Source: an uncultured bacterium (GTDB lineage: Bacteria; Actinomycetota; Coriobacteriia; Coriobacteriales; Coriobacteriaceae). From it: DNA of 15,498 nt. The translations under genes and the position numbers were made by a program. Shown here one piece after another: positions 1-7,189 of the stretch (the stretch's first letter is position 1; every line of letters begins with the position of its first letter). The DNA lies in contig CAJMPM010000007.1 in NCBI GenBank assembly GCA_905215225.1, forward strand, positions 1-15,498, read 5' to 3'. The notes under the pieces are model-generated. The model saw nothing but the letters and a program-made list of their open reading frames with translations, did no database searches and had not been told where the DNA came from.

Positions 1-545
1 TGAAGCTCGCGCCCCAGGTCCATGGCGGCCTCCGCCGTCGAGAACGTGCCCGAAGGCATGCCAGCCTCCGACACGAAGAGCGCCTGCGAAAGCGCGGCAA
101 TCACCCGGTTACGCCGCGGGAAGGCAAACTTACGTGGCCCCATACCCCAAGGCGAGATGGACACGACCGCGCCGCCCGTATCGATCGTGCGCGCGATGAG
201 CCCCGCACTCGAGCGCGGGTAGACCACGTCGGCGCCCGTCCCCAGCACCACGACGTGTTTGCCGCCGGCGTTGACCGCCGCCCAACCCGAGGCCTGGTCT
301 CCACCGACCGCGCCGCCCGAAACTACCGTCACTCCCGCCTCAACCGCCACCTTTGCCGCAAGCTCTGCCACGGCAAGACCATACGGCGAGGCCTTGCGCG
401 CGCCGATGATGGAGAGCGCGGGTGTCGAAAGCACCTCGGGATTGCCGCGCACATAAAGCGTCTGGGGTACATCAGAAAGCTCCAAAACGGTCTCGGGATA
501 CAACGCATCACCTGGATGCAGCTCAAAGGTCCCCTCGGCCATCAT
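1..545 (-). CDS. dprA: DNA-processing protein DprA (3' end off the window)
   Basis: DprA/Smf family, a Rossmann-fold protein that in other bacteria binds incoming single-stranded DNA and loads RecA during natural transformation. The visible 181 residues carry the family's landmarks: a strand-turn reading SIIGARKASPYG (45-56), the nucleotide-fold stretch VVSGG...GGD (74-83), VVVLGTGADVVYP (98-110) and the hallmark FPRRNRVIAALS (142-153), followed by SGTFSTAEAA. The start is the ATG at 545, preceded by GGAAGGAGGG and overlapping the comM stop codon as ATGA, so translation is probably coupled. A second in-frame ATG follows immediately. Two oddities: the N-terminal SAM-like domain of many DprA proteins is absent, and the usual ARGID motif reads AVGGD. 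It is the last visible gene of the yraN-comM-dprA operon, and its C-terminus lies beyond position 1. Confidence 0.93.
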   Translation of the reverse strand, partial: MMAEGTFELHPGDALYPETVLELSDVPQTLYVRGNPEVLSTPALSIIGARKASPYGLAVAELAAKVAVEAGVTVVSGGAVGGDQASGWAAVNAGGKHVVVLGTGADVVYPRSSAGLIARTIDTGGAVVSISPWGMGPRKFAFPRRNRVIAALSQALFVSEAGMPSGTFSTAEAAMDLGREL

Positions 546-2065
546 TGGTCCCTCCTTCCCTGGTACATCGCCGCCTCGAGCACGTGGTCTTGCGTCACCC
601 GCTCGCTTTCGGCGACATCGGCAATCGTGCGCGCGATGCGAACCAGGCGCACGATGCCGCGCCCCGTGAGATGCGTGCGCTTCGACAGGCCGAGCACGCA
701 CGTTTCCGCCGCCTGATCAAGCGCAAAGGTCGATACAACACCATCGATAGAGCGGGTCTCGGCACCCTCAACCTCGGCATCCGCATCATCCATACGGGAC
801 TCGCGCCAGGCACGAAAAGCCCGACCGCGGACAACGTAGTCGCGCAGCTCGGCCGACGACATGCCCTCGGCGCCCTCGATAATCACCTGCGGATCGGGGC
901 GGGTCACATCAAGCATCAGGTCGATACGGTCGGCCAAGGGACCGCGCAGCTTGGACCGGTAGCGCTCGACCATCGATGCCGAACAGCGACACGGGACCTC
1001 GCGATCGCCCAAAAAGCCGCAGGGACAGGGATTGCTCGCCGCAAGCAGCTGAAAGCGCGAGGGAAACGTAAAGGCGCCATCGACGCGCACGATCCTGACA
1101 TAGCCGCGCTCGATTGGCTGACGAAGAGTCTGCAGCACACCGGTGGGAAACTCGGCAAGCTCGTCCAAAAAGAGCACGCCGCCATGGGCAAGGCTGATCT
1201 CGCCCGGATGCACCGGGCGCCCCCCGCCAATAAGGCCCGCTGTCGAAATGCTGTGATGGGGGCTTCGAAACGGCCGATGCCCCGCAAGCAGGCCATCGAT
1301 ATTTTCACCCAAGACCGAATGGATACACAGCGCCTCTTGCTGATCCTCGACGGAAAGCTCGGGCAAGATACCCGTCATGCGGCGCGCAAGCATGGTCTTG
1401 CCCGATCCCGGAGACCCGATCATAAGCAAGCCCAGCTCCCCTGCCGCCGCAAGCGCGATGCCGCGCTTGGCGACCTCCTGCCCCAACACGTCGGCATAAT
1501 CGAGCTCGGGCTCAAAGGTGGCCTCCCCGCCCTCAGAATCCAGATAATGCCGAGCTGCCTCGCCCATTCCGTGGGCAAGCTGCGACAGATGGTCGATAAA
1601 ACCGCAGTCGACCCCCGAAAGCGGAACATGCTGGTCGGACCTACCGGCGATAAAAGACAGCCCCATGTCGCGAGCCAATAGCTGAAACGCCACCTCGCCT
1701 TTGACAGGAAGCACCGTGCCGTCCAAGCCGAGCTCGCCGGCGATAAGACAACGATCGAGGTTGTCGCGGGGAATCTGACCATCGGCCGCTAGAACCGCGA
1801 TGGCGATGGGCAGATCAAAGCCGCTACCGGTCTTGCGAATATCGCCAGGTGCCAGATTGACCGTAATGCCCGAGCGTGGGATCTCGAACCCGGCGGAGCG
1901 CATCGCACAGCGAATGCGACCACGCGACTCCATCACCTCCATACTCGGGATGCCGAGCATCTGAATGCCCGGAACGCCGCCGGCAAGCGAGACCTCGACC
2001 GTGACGTGAATCGCCTCGACGCCGCGGATGCAGGCCGCGTGAACGGCAAACGTCTCGAACGCCAT
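542..2065 (-). CDS. comM: YifB/ComM family AAA+ Mg-chelatase-like ATPase
   Basis: 507-residue member of the ComM/YifB family. In competent bacteria ComM is a hexameric helicase promoting branch migration during integration of transformed DNA. The N-terminal S5/Lon-like domain covers about 1-170, with the typical GIPSMEVMESRGRIRCA and ITVNLAPGDIRKTGSGFDLP. The AAA+ domain follows, with Walker A GSPGSGKT (217-224) and Walker B VLFLDE (297-302). A four-cysteine cluster (C347, C349, C359, C361) precedes the MVERYRSKLRGPLADRIDL sensor region. The C-terminal Mg-chelatase domain ends near LTGRGIVRLVRIARTIAD. The start is the ATG at 2065, which overlaps the yraN stop as ATGA and begins with the expected MAFETFAVHAACIRGVEA. 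The frame is open further upstream, but that stretch is only a shadow of yraN. Full length for the family and between yraN and dprA as in many bacteria. Confidence 0.96.
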   Translation of the reverse strand: MAFETFAVHAACIRGVEAIHVTVEVSLAGGVPGIQMLGIPSMEVMESRGRIRCAMRSAGFEIPRSGITVNLAPGDIRKTGSGFDLPIAIAVLAADGQIPRDNLDRCLIAGELGLDGTVLPVKGEVAFQLLARDMGLSFIAGRSDQHVPLSGVDCGFIDHLSQLAHGMGEAARHYLDSEGGEATFEPELDYADVLGQEVAKRGIALAAAGELGLLMIGSPGSGKTMLARRMTGILPELSVEDQQEALCIHSVLGENIDGLLAGHRPFRSPHHSISTAGLIGGGRPVHPGEISLAHGGVLFLDELAEFPTGVLQTLRQPIERGYVRIVRVDGAFTFPSRFQLLAASNPCPCGFLGDREVPCRCSASMVERYRSKLRGPLADRIDLMLDVTRPDPQVIIEGAEGMSSAELRDYVVRGRAFRAWRESRMDDADAEVEGAETRSIDGVVSTFALDQAAETCVLGLSKRTHLTGRGIVRLVRIARTIADVAESERVTQDHVLEAAMYQGRRDQ

Positions 2066-2550
2066 CACGACACCTGCCAATCGAACGCGTTGTACTGGTG
2101 CTCGATCTCGGCGATATGCCCGCCGCGAATGGTGACACCCACGGCATCGAAGCGAATCGCCTTGAGCGGATAATGCTCCATGAGATAGCAACTTGCGATG
2201 CGGCGGTAGCGGCGTTGCTTTTGGGCGTCCACGGCCTCCTCGGGAAAGACCCGCGTGGTGCAATCCAGGGCGACTCGTCTGGTCTTGACCTCGGCCATCA
2301 CTACGACATCGTCGAGCTCATCGAGCAGCACCAGATCGGCCTCGCCCTCGGTGCAACGATAACCCTGCTCCAGCAAGGTGTAGCCGCGCTCGTTAAAGTA
2401 GTCGATGGTGATCAGCTCGCCCAGCATGCCCAGCTCGCGAGGACTGAGTCCCTTGATAAACTCGGGCGTCATCGCCCCGCAGTCGAGCTCGCCGTTTTCC
2501 CAACGCTCCTTGAGCTGCTGCGTCTTGCTCTTTTTGCTTGCGGCACTCAT
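2065..2550 (-). CDS. yraN: YraN family (UPF0102) endonuclease-like protein
   Basis: 161-residue UPF0102 protein with a PD-(D/E)XK nuclease-like fold; its biochemical role is not settled. Core residues are visible: E45 in LGELITIDYF, the GEADLV strand (69-74, D72) and AEVKTRR (86-92, E87 and K89), then the helix with EEAVDAQKQRRYRRIASCYL. The start is the ATG at 2550, with AAAGGAG placed 5 nt upstream; the frame is open further upstream but without a ribosome site. About 35 residues precede the conserved core, including a Lys/Gln-rich start and an acidic stretch, so the protein is longer than the usual roughly 120 residues. Its stop overlaps the comM start (ATGA). The yraN-comM-dprA order is widespread and suggests a link to DNA processing, but this is association only. 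Confidence 0.92.
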   Translation of the reverse strand: MSAASKKSKTQQLKERWENGELDCGAMTPEFIKGLSPRELGMLGELITIDYFNERGYTLLEQGYRCTEGEADLVLLDELDDVVVMAEVKTRRVALDCTTRVFPEEAVDAQKQRRYRRIASCYLMEHYPLKAIRFDAVGVTIRGGHIAEIEHQYNAFDWQVS

Positions 2551-2654
2551 GGGGTCTCCTTTCCCGCACACTGCATTGCCCCGATGATGAGGGCACCTTT
2601 CATGCGGGTAAGTACCGGAAGCAAACCAAAAACCAACCAAATGCCGACAAATGC

Positions 2655-2690
2655 GAGGCCGCGCGCAACACTAGCGTTGCACACGGCCCC
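2655..2690 (-). terminator. Strand-specific 36-nt hairpin between rnhB and yraN (possible terminator or REP-like element)
   Basis: Read as minus-strand RNA, this segment folds on itself without a single mismatch: about 15 pairs ending in GUUGC/GCAAC, with loop GCUAGU and outer arms GGGGCC/GGCCUC. Four or five of the pairs are G-U. On the plus strand those become A-C mismatches, so the structure belongs to the minus transcript. It begins 48 nt after the rnhB stop, the right place for an mRNA 3' end, but the following bases (GCATTTGTCGG) are not a clean U-tract. The tetranucleotide GTAG sits at its 5' foot, as in enterobacterial REP hairpins. The rest of the 188-nt gap shows no clear promoter, only a T/G-rich run at 2616-2640 read on the minus strand. 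Confidence 0.5.
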
Positions 2691-2738
2691 TACCAGCAGA
2701 TTTATAGAACCCTTAAGGTCCCTGTCTCCACAATTGGC

Positions 2739-3527
2739 CTAGAAAAGGCGCTCAGTCTGCAGAAAGTTTCCGCAAAAGCTCACGCGGTGCAGCGGACAAA
2801 GTCCATGTTTGCGAATGGCCTCGATATGCTCGGGGCTTGCATAGCCCTTCGACTCGGCCAGATGGTACTCGGGGTACTCGGCGTCGTACTCGACCATCAT
2901 CTCGTCACGCGTGACCTTGGCCATGATGGACGCCGCGGCGATGCAGGCGATCTTGGCATCGCCCTTCACCACATCGCGCTCGTTAGGAACGGCGCCCAAG
3001 GGGTTGCCATCCATGAGGACGCAGTCGGGTTCAAGTCCCGGAGCGGCCACGGCGCCCGCTACGGCGGTACGGATAGCACGGGCCATGCCCATCTCATCGA
3101 TATCCTTAGGCGCGATATGGCAATATCCAATCGCAGTCGCCACCTCGGCAATCTTCACCGAGAGCAGCTCGCGGCGCGCCGGCGTGAGCTTTTTGGAATC
3201 ATTGATGCCCCAGATGCGCGGCTCCATCGGAAGACACACGGCACACACGGTCAAGGGACCCGCTACCGCGCCACGGCCCACCTCGTCGACGCCCACGACC
3301 ACGCCATCACCGCCGAGCTCATGCATAAGCTCGTACATGCCGTTGACGCGCTCGCGTTCGGAAAGTTCCTTGGCATGGCGCTTAAGGGCACGTTCGCAAG
3401 CCTTGATCACCTGCTGGCGCGGATCCTCGCGATAATGCTCCACGAGGGCGGGAATCTCCTCGAACGTGGCGCTCGCCAGCTCGCCGGCAACCTGCGATGC
3501 CGAAACCGAGCTCGTCATATTGGCCAT
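2739..3527 (-). CDS. rnhB: Ribonuclease HII
   Basis: Cleaves the RNA strand of RNA/DNA hybrids and incises at ribonucleotides embedded in DNA. The 262-residue product has a catalytic core starting near residue 76 with VVVGVDEVGRGAVAGP (acidic pair D81/E82), DSKKLTPARRE, LMDG (D173) and KGDAKIACIAAASIMAK (D191), ending with the conserved GY-P-H ... GLCPLHRVSF. These are the four carboxylates of the type 2 family. About 75 residues precede the core and form a charged helical region, as in the longer Bacillus-type RNase HII, where this part aids substrate binding. The start is the ATG at 3527, 7 nt after AAGGAGG (3535-3541); an ATG at 3545 lies upstream of that site and one at 3518 lacks good spacing. 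A strong terminator lies about 30 nt upstream, so expression needs read-through or a promoter I cannot see. Confidence 0.96.
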   Translation of the reverse strand: MANMTSSVSASQVAGELASATFEEIPALVEHYREDPRQQVIKACERALKRHAKELSERERVNGMYELMHELGGDGVVVGVDEVGRGAVAGPLTVCAVCLPMEPRIWGINDSKKLTPARRELLSVKIAEVATAIGYCHIAPKDIDEMGMARAIRTAVAGAVAAPGLEPDCVLMDGNPLGAVPNERDVVKGDAKIACIAAASIMAKVTRDEMMVEYDAEYPEYHLAESKGYASPEHIEAIRKHGLCPLHRVSFCGNFLQTERLF

Positions 3528-3556
3528 ACCAGGCCCTCCTTGCATGCAAATCAGAT

Positions 3557-3586
3557 AAAAAGAAGGGCCACCCGAAGGTGACCCTT
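3557..3586 (-). terminator. Rho-independent terminator after rplS
   Basis: In minus-strand RNA, AAGGGUCACC pairs with GGUGGCCCUU (10 pairs, one G-U) around a UUCG loop closed by C-G, an exceptionally stable tetraloop. CUUUUUAU follows directly. It lies 34 nt after the rplS stop and ends about 30 nt before the rnhB start. Confidence 0.92.
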
Positions 3587-3620
3587 TTGTCCAAACGAGT
3601 GGACAGACGCTGCGATCTTC

Positions 3621-3962
3621 TTAGCGCTTCTCGGGGATGCGAGCAGCCTTGCCCACCTTGTCGCGGAGGTAGTACAGCTTGGCGCGACGGACGCGACCAT
3701 GACGAACGACCTCGAGCTTGGCGATCTTGGGGCTGTGAAGCGGGAAGGTACGCTCAACACCGACACCGAAGGAAATCTTGCGGACGGTGAAGGTCTCGCG
3801 GGCACCGGCGCCGGCCATGCGGATGACGTCGCCCTGGAAGACCTGGATGCGCTCGCGGTCGCCTTCCTTAATGCGGTAGTGAACCTTGACGTTGTCGGCG
3901 ACGCGAACCTGAGGAATGTCCTCGCGGATCTGCTGACGCTCGATTGCGCGGATGTAATCCAT
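3621..3962 (-). CDS. rplS: 50S ribosomal protein L19
   Basis: 113-residue L19, a large-subunit protein at the 30S/50S interface. The family signature is clear: VKVHYRIKEGDRERIQVFQG, FTVRKISFGVGVERTFPLHS, then VRHGRVRRAKLYYLRDKVGKAARI. The chosen start is the ATG at 3962, 7 nt after AAGGA. A TTG at 3968 in the same frame would leave the Shine-Dalgarno touching the start codon and is less likely. Length is normal for the family. In most bacteria rplS directly follows trmD; here it is separated from trmD by lepB, glyQ, glyS, the PDRP gene and ppdK, and has its own promoter, structured leader and terminator. It is therefore probably a single-gene transcript. Confidence 0.98.
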   Translation of the reverse strand: MDYIRAIERQQIREDIPQVRVADNVKVHYRIKEGDRERIQVFQGDVIRMAGAGARETFTVRKISFGVGVERTFPLHSPKIAKLEVVRHGRVRRAKLYYLRDKVGKAARIPEKR

Positions 3963-3975
3963 GTGCAATTCCTTA

Positions 3976-4010
3976 CTCTTCTAGAGGTGCCGTACCACCT
4001 TGGCCGGCAC
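3976..4010 (-). promoter_or_regulatory. Two adjacent hairpins in the rplS leader
   Basis: In the rplS mRNA leader, GUGCCG pairs with CGGCAC (plus-strand arms 3987-3992 and 4005-4010), with a possible inner CCA/UGG helix. It is followed without a gap by CUCU-AGA-AGAG (3976-3986). The second hairpin ends 5-6 nt before AAGGA. Two helices able to stack end to end against the ribosome site resemble known ribosomal-protein leaders that bind their own product. Whether L19 binds here is inference. Confidence 0.45.
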
Positions 4011-4031
4011 GTAGTTGAACAAACGTATTCG

Positions 4032-4059
4032 AGTATACACGCGCGGGTTTCTGCTGCAA
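4032..4059 (-). promoter_or_regulatory. rplS: Promoter for rplS
   Basis: Minus-strand TTGCAG (4054-4059), a 16-nt spacer, then TATACT (4032-4037), close to the sigma-70 consensus at both boxes (4/6 and 5/6). It would start an mRNA with a leader of about 60 nt, containing the two hairpins described above. An A/T-rich stretch (AAAAAATTG, near 4065-4073) lies just upstream and could act as an UP element. Confidence 0.7.
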
Positions 4060-4104
4060 GAACAATTTTTTACGCAGACTAAAAGACACAACCCGCACAT
4101 GATA

Positions 4105-4134
4105 ACCGCCAGCCTCACGAATGAGACGGGCGGC
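4105..4134 (-). terminator. Hairpin downstream of ppdK, probable terminator
   Basis: Minus-strand RNA forms GCCGCC/GGCGGU, one C-U mismatch, then GUCUCA/UGAGGC around a UUCG loop: 12 pairs with two G-U, starting 37 nt after the ppdK stop. The tail is only UUAUCAUG, so the U-tract is weak. The position between ppdK and the rplS promoter fits transcript termination. Confidence 0.6.
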
Positions 4135-4171
4135 ATGAAGGGGGCTACGCTAGGCGTCTAAACCCAAAACG

Positions 4172-6922
4172 TTAGGCGGAACGCTTGGCCTCGAGCTTGG
4201 CCTGAGCGGCAGCCAGGCGTGCGAGGGGCACGCGGTAGGGCGAGCAGGACACGTAGTCCACGTCGGCCACGTTAAACAGGCCTTTGATGGACTTGGGGTC
4301 GCCGCCGTGCTCGCCGCACACGCCAAAGTGCATGTCGGGGTTGGTGGCGCGACCCTTCTCGACGGCCATACGCACCAGCTCGAGCACCGCTGTGTCGATG
4401 GTCTCGAAGGGATTGTCCTTCAAGATCTTCTTATGCATGTACAGCGGGATGAACTTAGCCTCGGCGTCATCACGCGAGAAACCGAAGGTCGTCTGGGTGA
4501 GGTCGTTGGTGCCAAAGCAGAAGAAGTCTGCGTGATGGGCGATCTCATCAGCGACCATGCAGGCGCGCGGCAGCTCGAGCATCGTGCCCACGGGAATATT
4601 GAGCTCGACGCCCTCTTCGTCGGAAACCTCGGCGATCACGCGCTCGATAACCTCGCGGGTCTGAACATGCTCGGCCGTAATGGAAACGAGCGGGACCATA
4701 ATCTCGGGACGCGGATCGACGCCCTCCTTGATGAGGCGAGCGGCAGCCGTGGCGACGGAGCGGACCTGCATGAGCGGCAGATCGCTAAAGACGACGGACA
4801 GGCGCACACCGCGCAGACCGAGCATGGGGTTCGACTCGACCATGCCGTCGATACGGCGCAGGCGGGCACGCAGGGCGGCAAGCTCTTCCTCGCTGGCGCC
4901 AGCGGCTTCCTTCTTGGTGATGGCGACCTCGAGCTCGCGAGGATTATCCAGGAACTCATGAAGCGGCGGATCGAGCAGGCGGACGACCACATCGCGACCG
5001 GACATGATCTTGAACATCGCCAGGAAGTCCTCGGTCTGAACCTTGAGCAGGTCGGCCAGGGCCTGCTGCTTCACGGCCTCATCGTCAGACAGGATAAAGC
5101 TCTGGATGATGTTCTTACGGTCACCCAGGAACATGTGCTCGGTGCGGCATAGGCCGATGGCCTCGGCACCAAACTCGAGTGCGAGCGCGGCATCCTCGGG
5201 GTTGTCGGCGTTGACGCGCACGTGGTTGGCGTGACCCTCGGTCTCGTCCAGACGGATCTCGTCGGCCCTGGACTGGAGGGTGTCCTGATCGCCGGTAAGC
5301 TCGGCCGAAACCAGATCGTCGGCGCCGTCGACGACGATACCCTGGGGGCCGTCGATGGAGATGACATCACCATCGCGCAGCACGCGGTCGCTGCCCTCGA
5401 TGCGCACGACCTTCTCGGCGGCGTCGATATGGAAGCGTTCGACGCCGCAGACGCAGGGCGTACCCATGCCGCGGGCGATAACGGCGGCATGGCTCGTCTT
5501 GCCACCGTGGCTGGTCAGGATGCCCTCGGCGGCGATCATGCCGGCGAGGTCGTCGGGGTTGGTCTCCCAACGAACCAGGATAACCTTGTGACCCTCGTTG
5601 GCGCGCGCGACGGCGTCATCGCTCGAGAACACGACCTCGCCCACGGCGGCACCGGGGCTGGCGTTAAGACCGCACGCCAGCGCCTCGTACTTCTTGGAGG
5701 CGTCAAACTGCGGGTGCAGGAGTTGGTCGAGCTGCGCGGGATCGATGCGGCTCACGGCCTCCTCGCGGGTGATCAGGCCCTCCTCGACCATTTCGATAGC
5801 GATGCGCAGGGCGGCGGTAGCAGTGCGCTTGCCCACGCGGGTCTGGAGCATCCAGAGCTTACCCTGCTCGATGGTGAACTCGATATCGCACATATCGCGG
5901 TAATGATCCTCGAGTGTCAGGAACACGCGCTCGAGTTCCTCACCTGCAGACTCGAGACCCGGAGTGTTCTTGAGGTCGGCGATGGGCTCGGTGTTGCGGA
6001 TGCCGGCGACGACATCCTCGCCCTGGGCATTAACCAAAAAGTCACCATAGAACTCCTTGGTGCCGTCGGCCGGGTTGCGCGTAAAAGCGACGCCGGTCGC
6101 AGAGGTCTCCCCCTTGTTGCCAAAGGCCATAACCTGCACGTTGACGGCGGTGCCGAGCTCGTCAGAAATGCCATGCTGCTTGCGGTAGATGCAGGCGCGC
6201 TCGTTCATCCAGCTGCCAAAGACGGCCTGGATGGCAAGGCGCAGCTGGAGCTCCGGATCGTGCGGGAAGACGGGCTTGCCGTCGGCGACCTCGAGCTCGG
6301 GATACAGGGAGGCATCGACGTTCTCGGAGAAGATGCCCTTAAAGGTCTCGACGAGCTCCTGCAGATCCTCGGCCGAAAGCTCGGAGTCGACGCGGACGCC
6401 GGCGACCAGGCGTGCCTGGGGCAGCGCGTTCTCGAACAGGTCGGCGTCAACGCCCATAACGACGTTGGAGAACATCTGGATAAAGCGGCGGTAGCTATCC
6501 CAGGCAAAACGCGGGTTTTGCGTCTGGGCGATGAGACCCTGAACGGAATCGTCATTGAGGCCCAAGTTGAGGACCGTGTCCATCATGCCGGGCATGGAGA
6601 ACGGAGCGCCCGAACGAACCGACACGAGCAGCGGATCGGAGGCGTCGCCGAGCTTCTTGCCGCAGCGGGCCTCGAGGTCAGCCTCGGCGGCAACGATCTC
6701 ATCGAGTGCGCCTTCGGGCCAGACGTTGCCGGCGCCGGAGTACTCGACACAGGTCTGGCAGGTAATGGTAAAGCCACCGGGAACCGGCAGGCCGATGCGG
6801 CTCATCTCGGCAAGGTTTGCGCCCTTGCCGCCAAGCACGAAGTTCATGGACTTGTCGCCCTCAGTGACACAGGTGCCCTGGGCGTCGGTTCCAAAACGGT
6901 AAACCCTCTTGCAATCGCTCAC
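4172..6922 (-). CDS. ppdK: Pyruvate, phosphate dikinase
   Basis: Interconverts pyruvate, ATP and phosphate with PEP, AMP and pyrophosphate, through a phosphohistidine carried by a swivelling domain. In anaerobes it can run in the glycolytic or gluconeogenic direction. The 916-residue product shows the ATP-grasp start NFVLGGKGANLAEM, SVRSGAPFSMPGMMDTVLNL, the swivelling His segment SHGGKTSHAAVIARGMG (catalytic His about 478, codon 5489-5491), the PEP-domain RTEHMF and the C-terminal GVCGEHGGDP with its catalytic Cys. Thr476, two residues before the His, matches the residue that PDRP phosphorylates in characterised PPDKs. The chosen start is the GTG at 6922, 7 nt after GGAAGGGG; the GTG at 6943 precedes that site. 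Slightly longer than the usual 870-890 residues. It has its own 298-nt upstream region with operator-like repeats, and a hairpin follows. Confidence 0.97.
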   Translation of the reverse strand: MSDCKRVYRFGTDAQGTCVTEGDKSMNFVLGGKGANLAEMSRIGLPVPGGFTITCQTCVEYSGAGNVWPEGALDEIVAAEADLEARCGKKLGDASDPLLVSVRSGAPFSMPGMMDTVLNLGLNDDSVQGLIAQTQNPRFAWDSYRRFIQMFSNVVMGVDADLFENALPQARLVAGVRVDSELSAEDLQELVETFKGIFSENVDASLYPELEVADGKPVFPHDPELQLRLAIQAVFGSWMNERACIYRKQHGISDELGTAVNVQVMAFGNKGETSATGVAFTRNPADGTKEFYGDFLVNAQGEDVVAGIRNTEPIADLKNTPGLESAGEELERVFLTLEDHYRDMCDIEFTIEQGKLWMLQTRVGKRTATAALRIAIEMVEEGLITREEAVSRIDPAQLDQLLHPQFDASKKYEALACGLNASPGAAVGEVVFSSDDAVARANEGHKVILVRWETNPDDLAGMIAAEGILTSHGGKTSHAAVIARGMGTPCVCGVERFHIDAAEKVVRIEGSDRVLRDGDVISIDGPQGIVVDGADDLVSAELTGDQDTLQSRADEIRLDETEGHANHVRVNADNPEDAALALEFGAEAIGLCRTEHMFLGDRKNIIQSFILSDDEAVKQQALADLLKVQTEDFLAMFKIMSGRDVVVRLLDPPLHEFLDNPRELEVAITKKEAAGASEEELAALRARLRRIDGMVESNPMLGLRGVRLSVVFSDLPLMQVRSVATAAARLIKEGVDPRPEIMVPLVSITAEHVQTREVIERVIAEVSDEEGVELNIPVGTMLELPRACMVADEIAHHADFFCFGTNDLTQTTFGFSRDDAEAKFIPLYMHKKILKDNPFETIDTAVLELVRMAVEKGRATNPDMHFGVCGEHGGDPKSIKGLFNVADVDYVSCSPYRVPLARLAAAQAKLEAKRSA

Positions 6923-7044
6923 GATACTTCCCCTTCCATGCACTTACGCGCACGACCGTGGTAACGAATCGACCCGCCAGATGCGGGCCGTGAGGGAACT
7001 ATACGGCGGACGTTGAGCGGGCTTGCGTAGAGAGCGCGGGGTTT

Positions 7045-7093
7045 GGTAAACGTGGTAAATATAGCGGTAAACGGTAGGTAAAGGTGGTTACCT
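7045..7093 (-). promoter_or_regulatory. Tandem TTTACC array plus dyad upstream of ppdK, putative operator/promoter
   Basis: On the minus strand TTTACC occurs four times (plus-strand GGTAAA at 7045, 7054, 7066, 7077; steps of 9, 12 and 11 nt). The upstream end is a dyad, AGGTAA-N6-TTACCT (7076-7093). A TATATT box (7058-7063) lies inside the array and has no recognisable -35, which fits an activator-dependent promoter or a repressor that covers it. The leader to the ppdK GTG would be about 130 nt. Binding protein unknown. Confidence 0.5.
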
Positions 7094-7106
7094 TATGAAG
7101 ATACCA

Positions 7107-7134
7107 CTGCAAGAAAATTGCAGGTCAAATGCAA
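7107..7134. repeat. Three TGCAA/TTGCA half-sites
   Basis: CTGCAA-GAAAA-TTGCAG (7107-7123) is a perfect 6-nt inverted repeat. A further TGCAA at 7130-7134 makes a second dyad with the middle TTGCA (spacer 7). No T-tract follows on either strand, so it does not look like a terminator. It lies between the PDRP stop and the TTTACC array and could be a second protein-binding site. Confidence 0.35.
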
Positions 7135-7189
7135 GTTCTTTGCTAAATCGCTTTACCAATATCGTGCATTATTTTTAGATAGTATTTTA

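Noticed and set aside
422..1681. A 419-codon plus-strand frame opposite comM and dprA
   Set aside because: Antisense shadow with no recognisable motif and no ribosome site of its own.
2538..3581. A 347-codon plus-strand frame across yraN, the intergenic gap and rnhB
   Set aside because: Shadow of rnhB; it runs through the minus-strand hairpin and the rnhB ribosome site and has no family similarity.
3780..3795. A third copy of the GGACGGTGA motif inside rplS
   Set aside because: It encodes the conserved FTVRK of L19 and lacks the T-run that follows in the two intergenic copies.
5222..6964. A 580-codon plus-strand frame opposite ppdK
   Set aside because: Same antisense artefact; the minus strand encodes complete PPDK with all catalytic motifs.
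7107..7123. CTGCAA/TTGCAG hairpin as terminator of the PDRP gene
   Set aside because: No T-tract follows on the minus strand and the stem is only 6 pairs; listed as a possible binding site instead.
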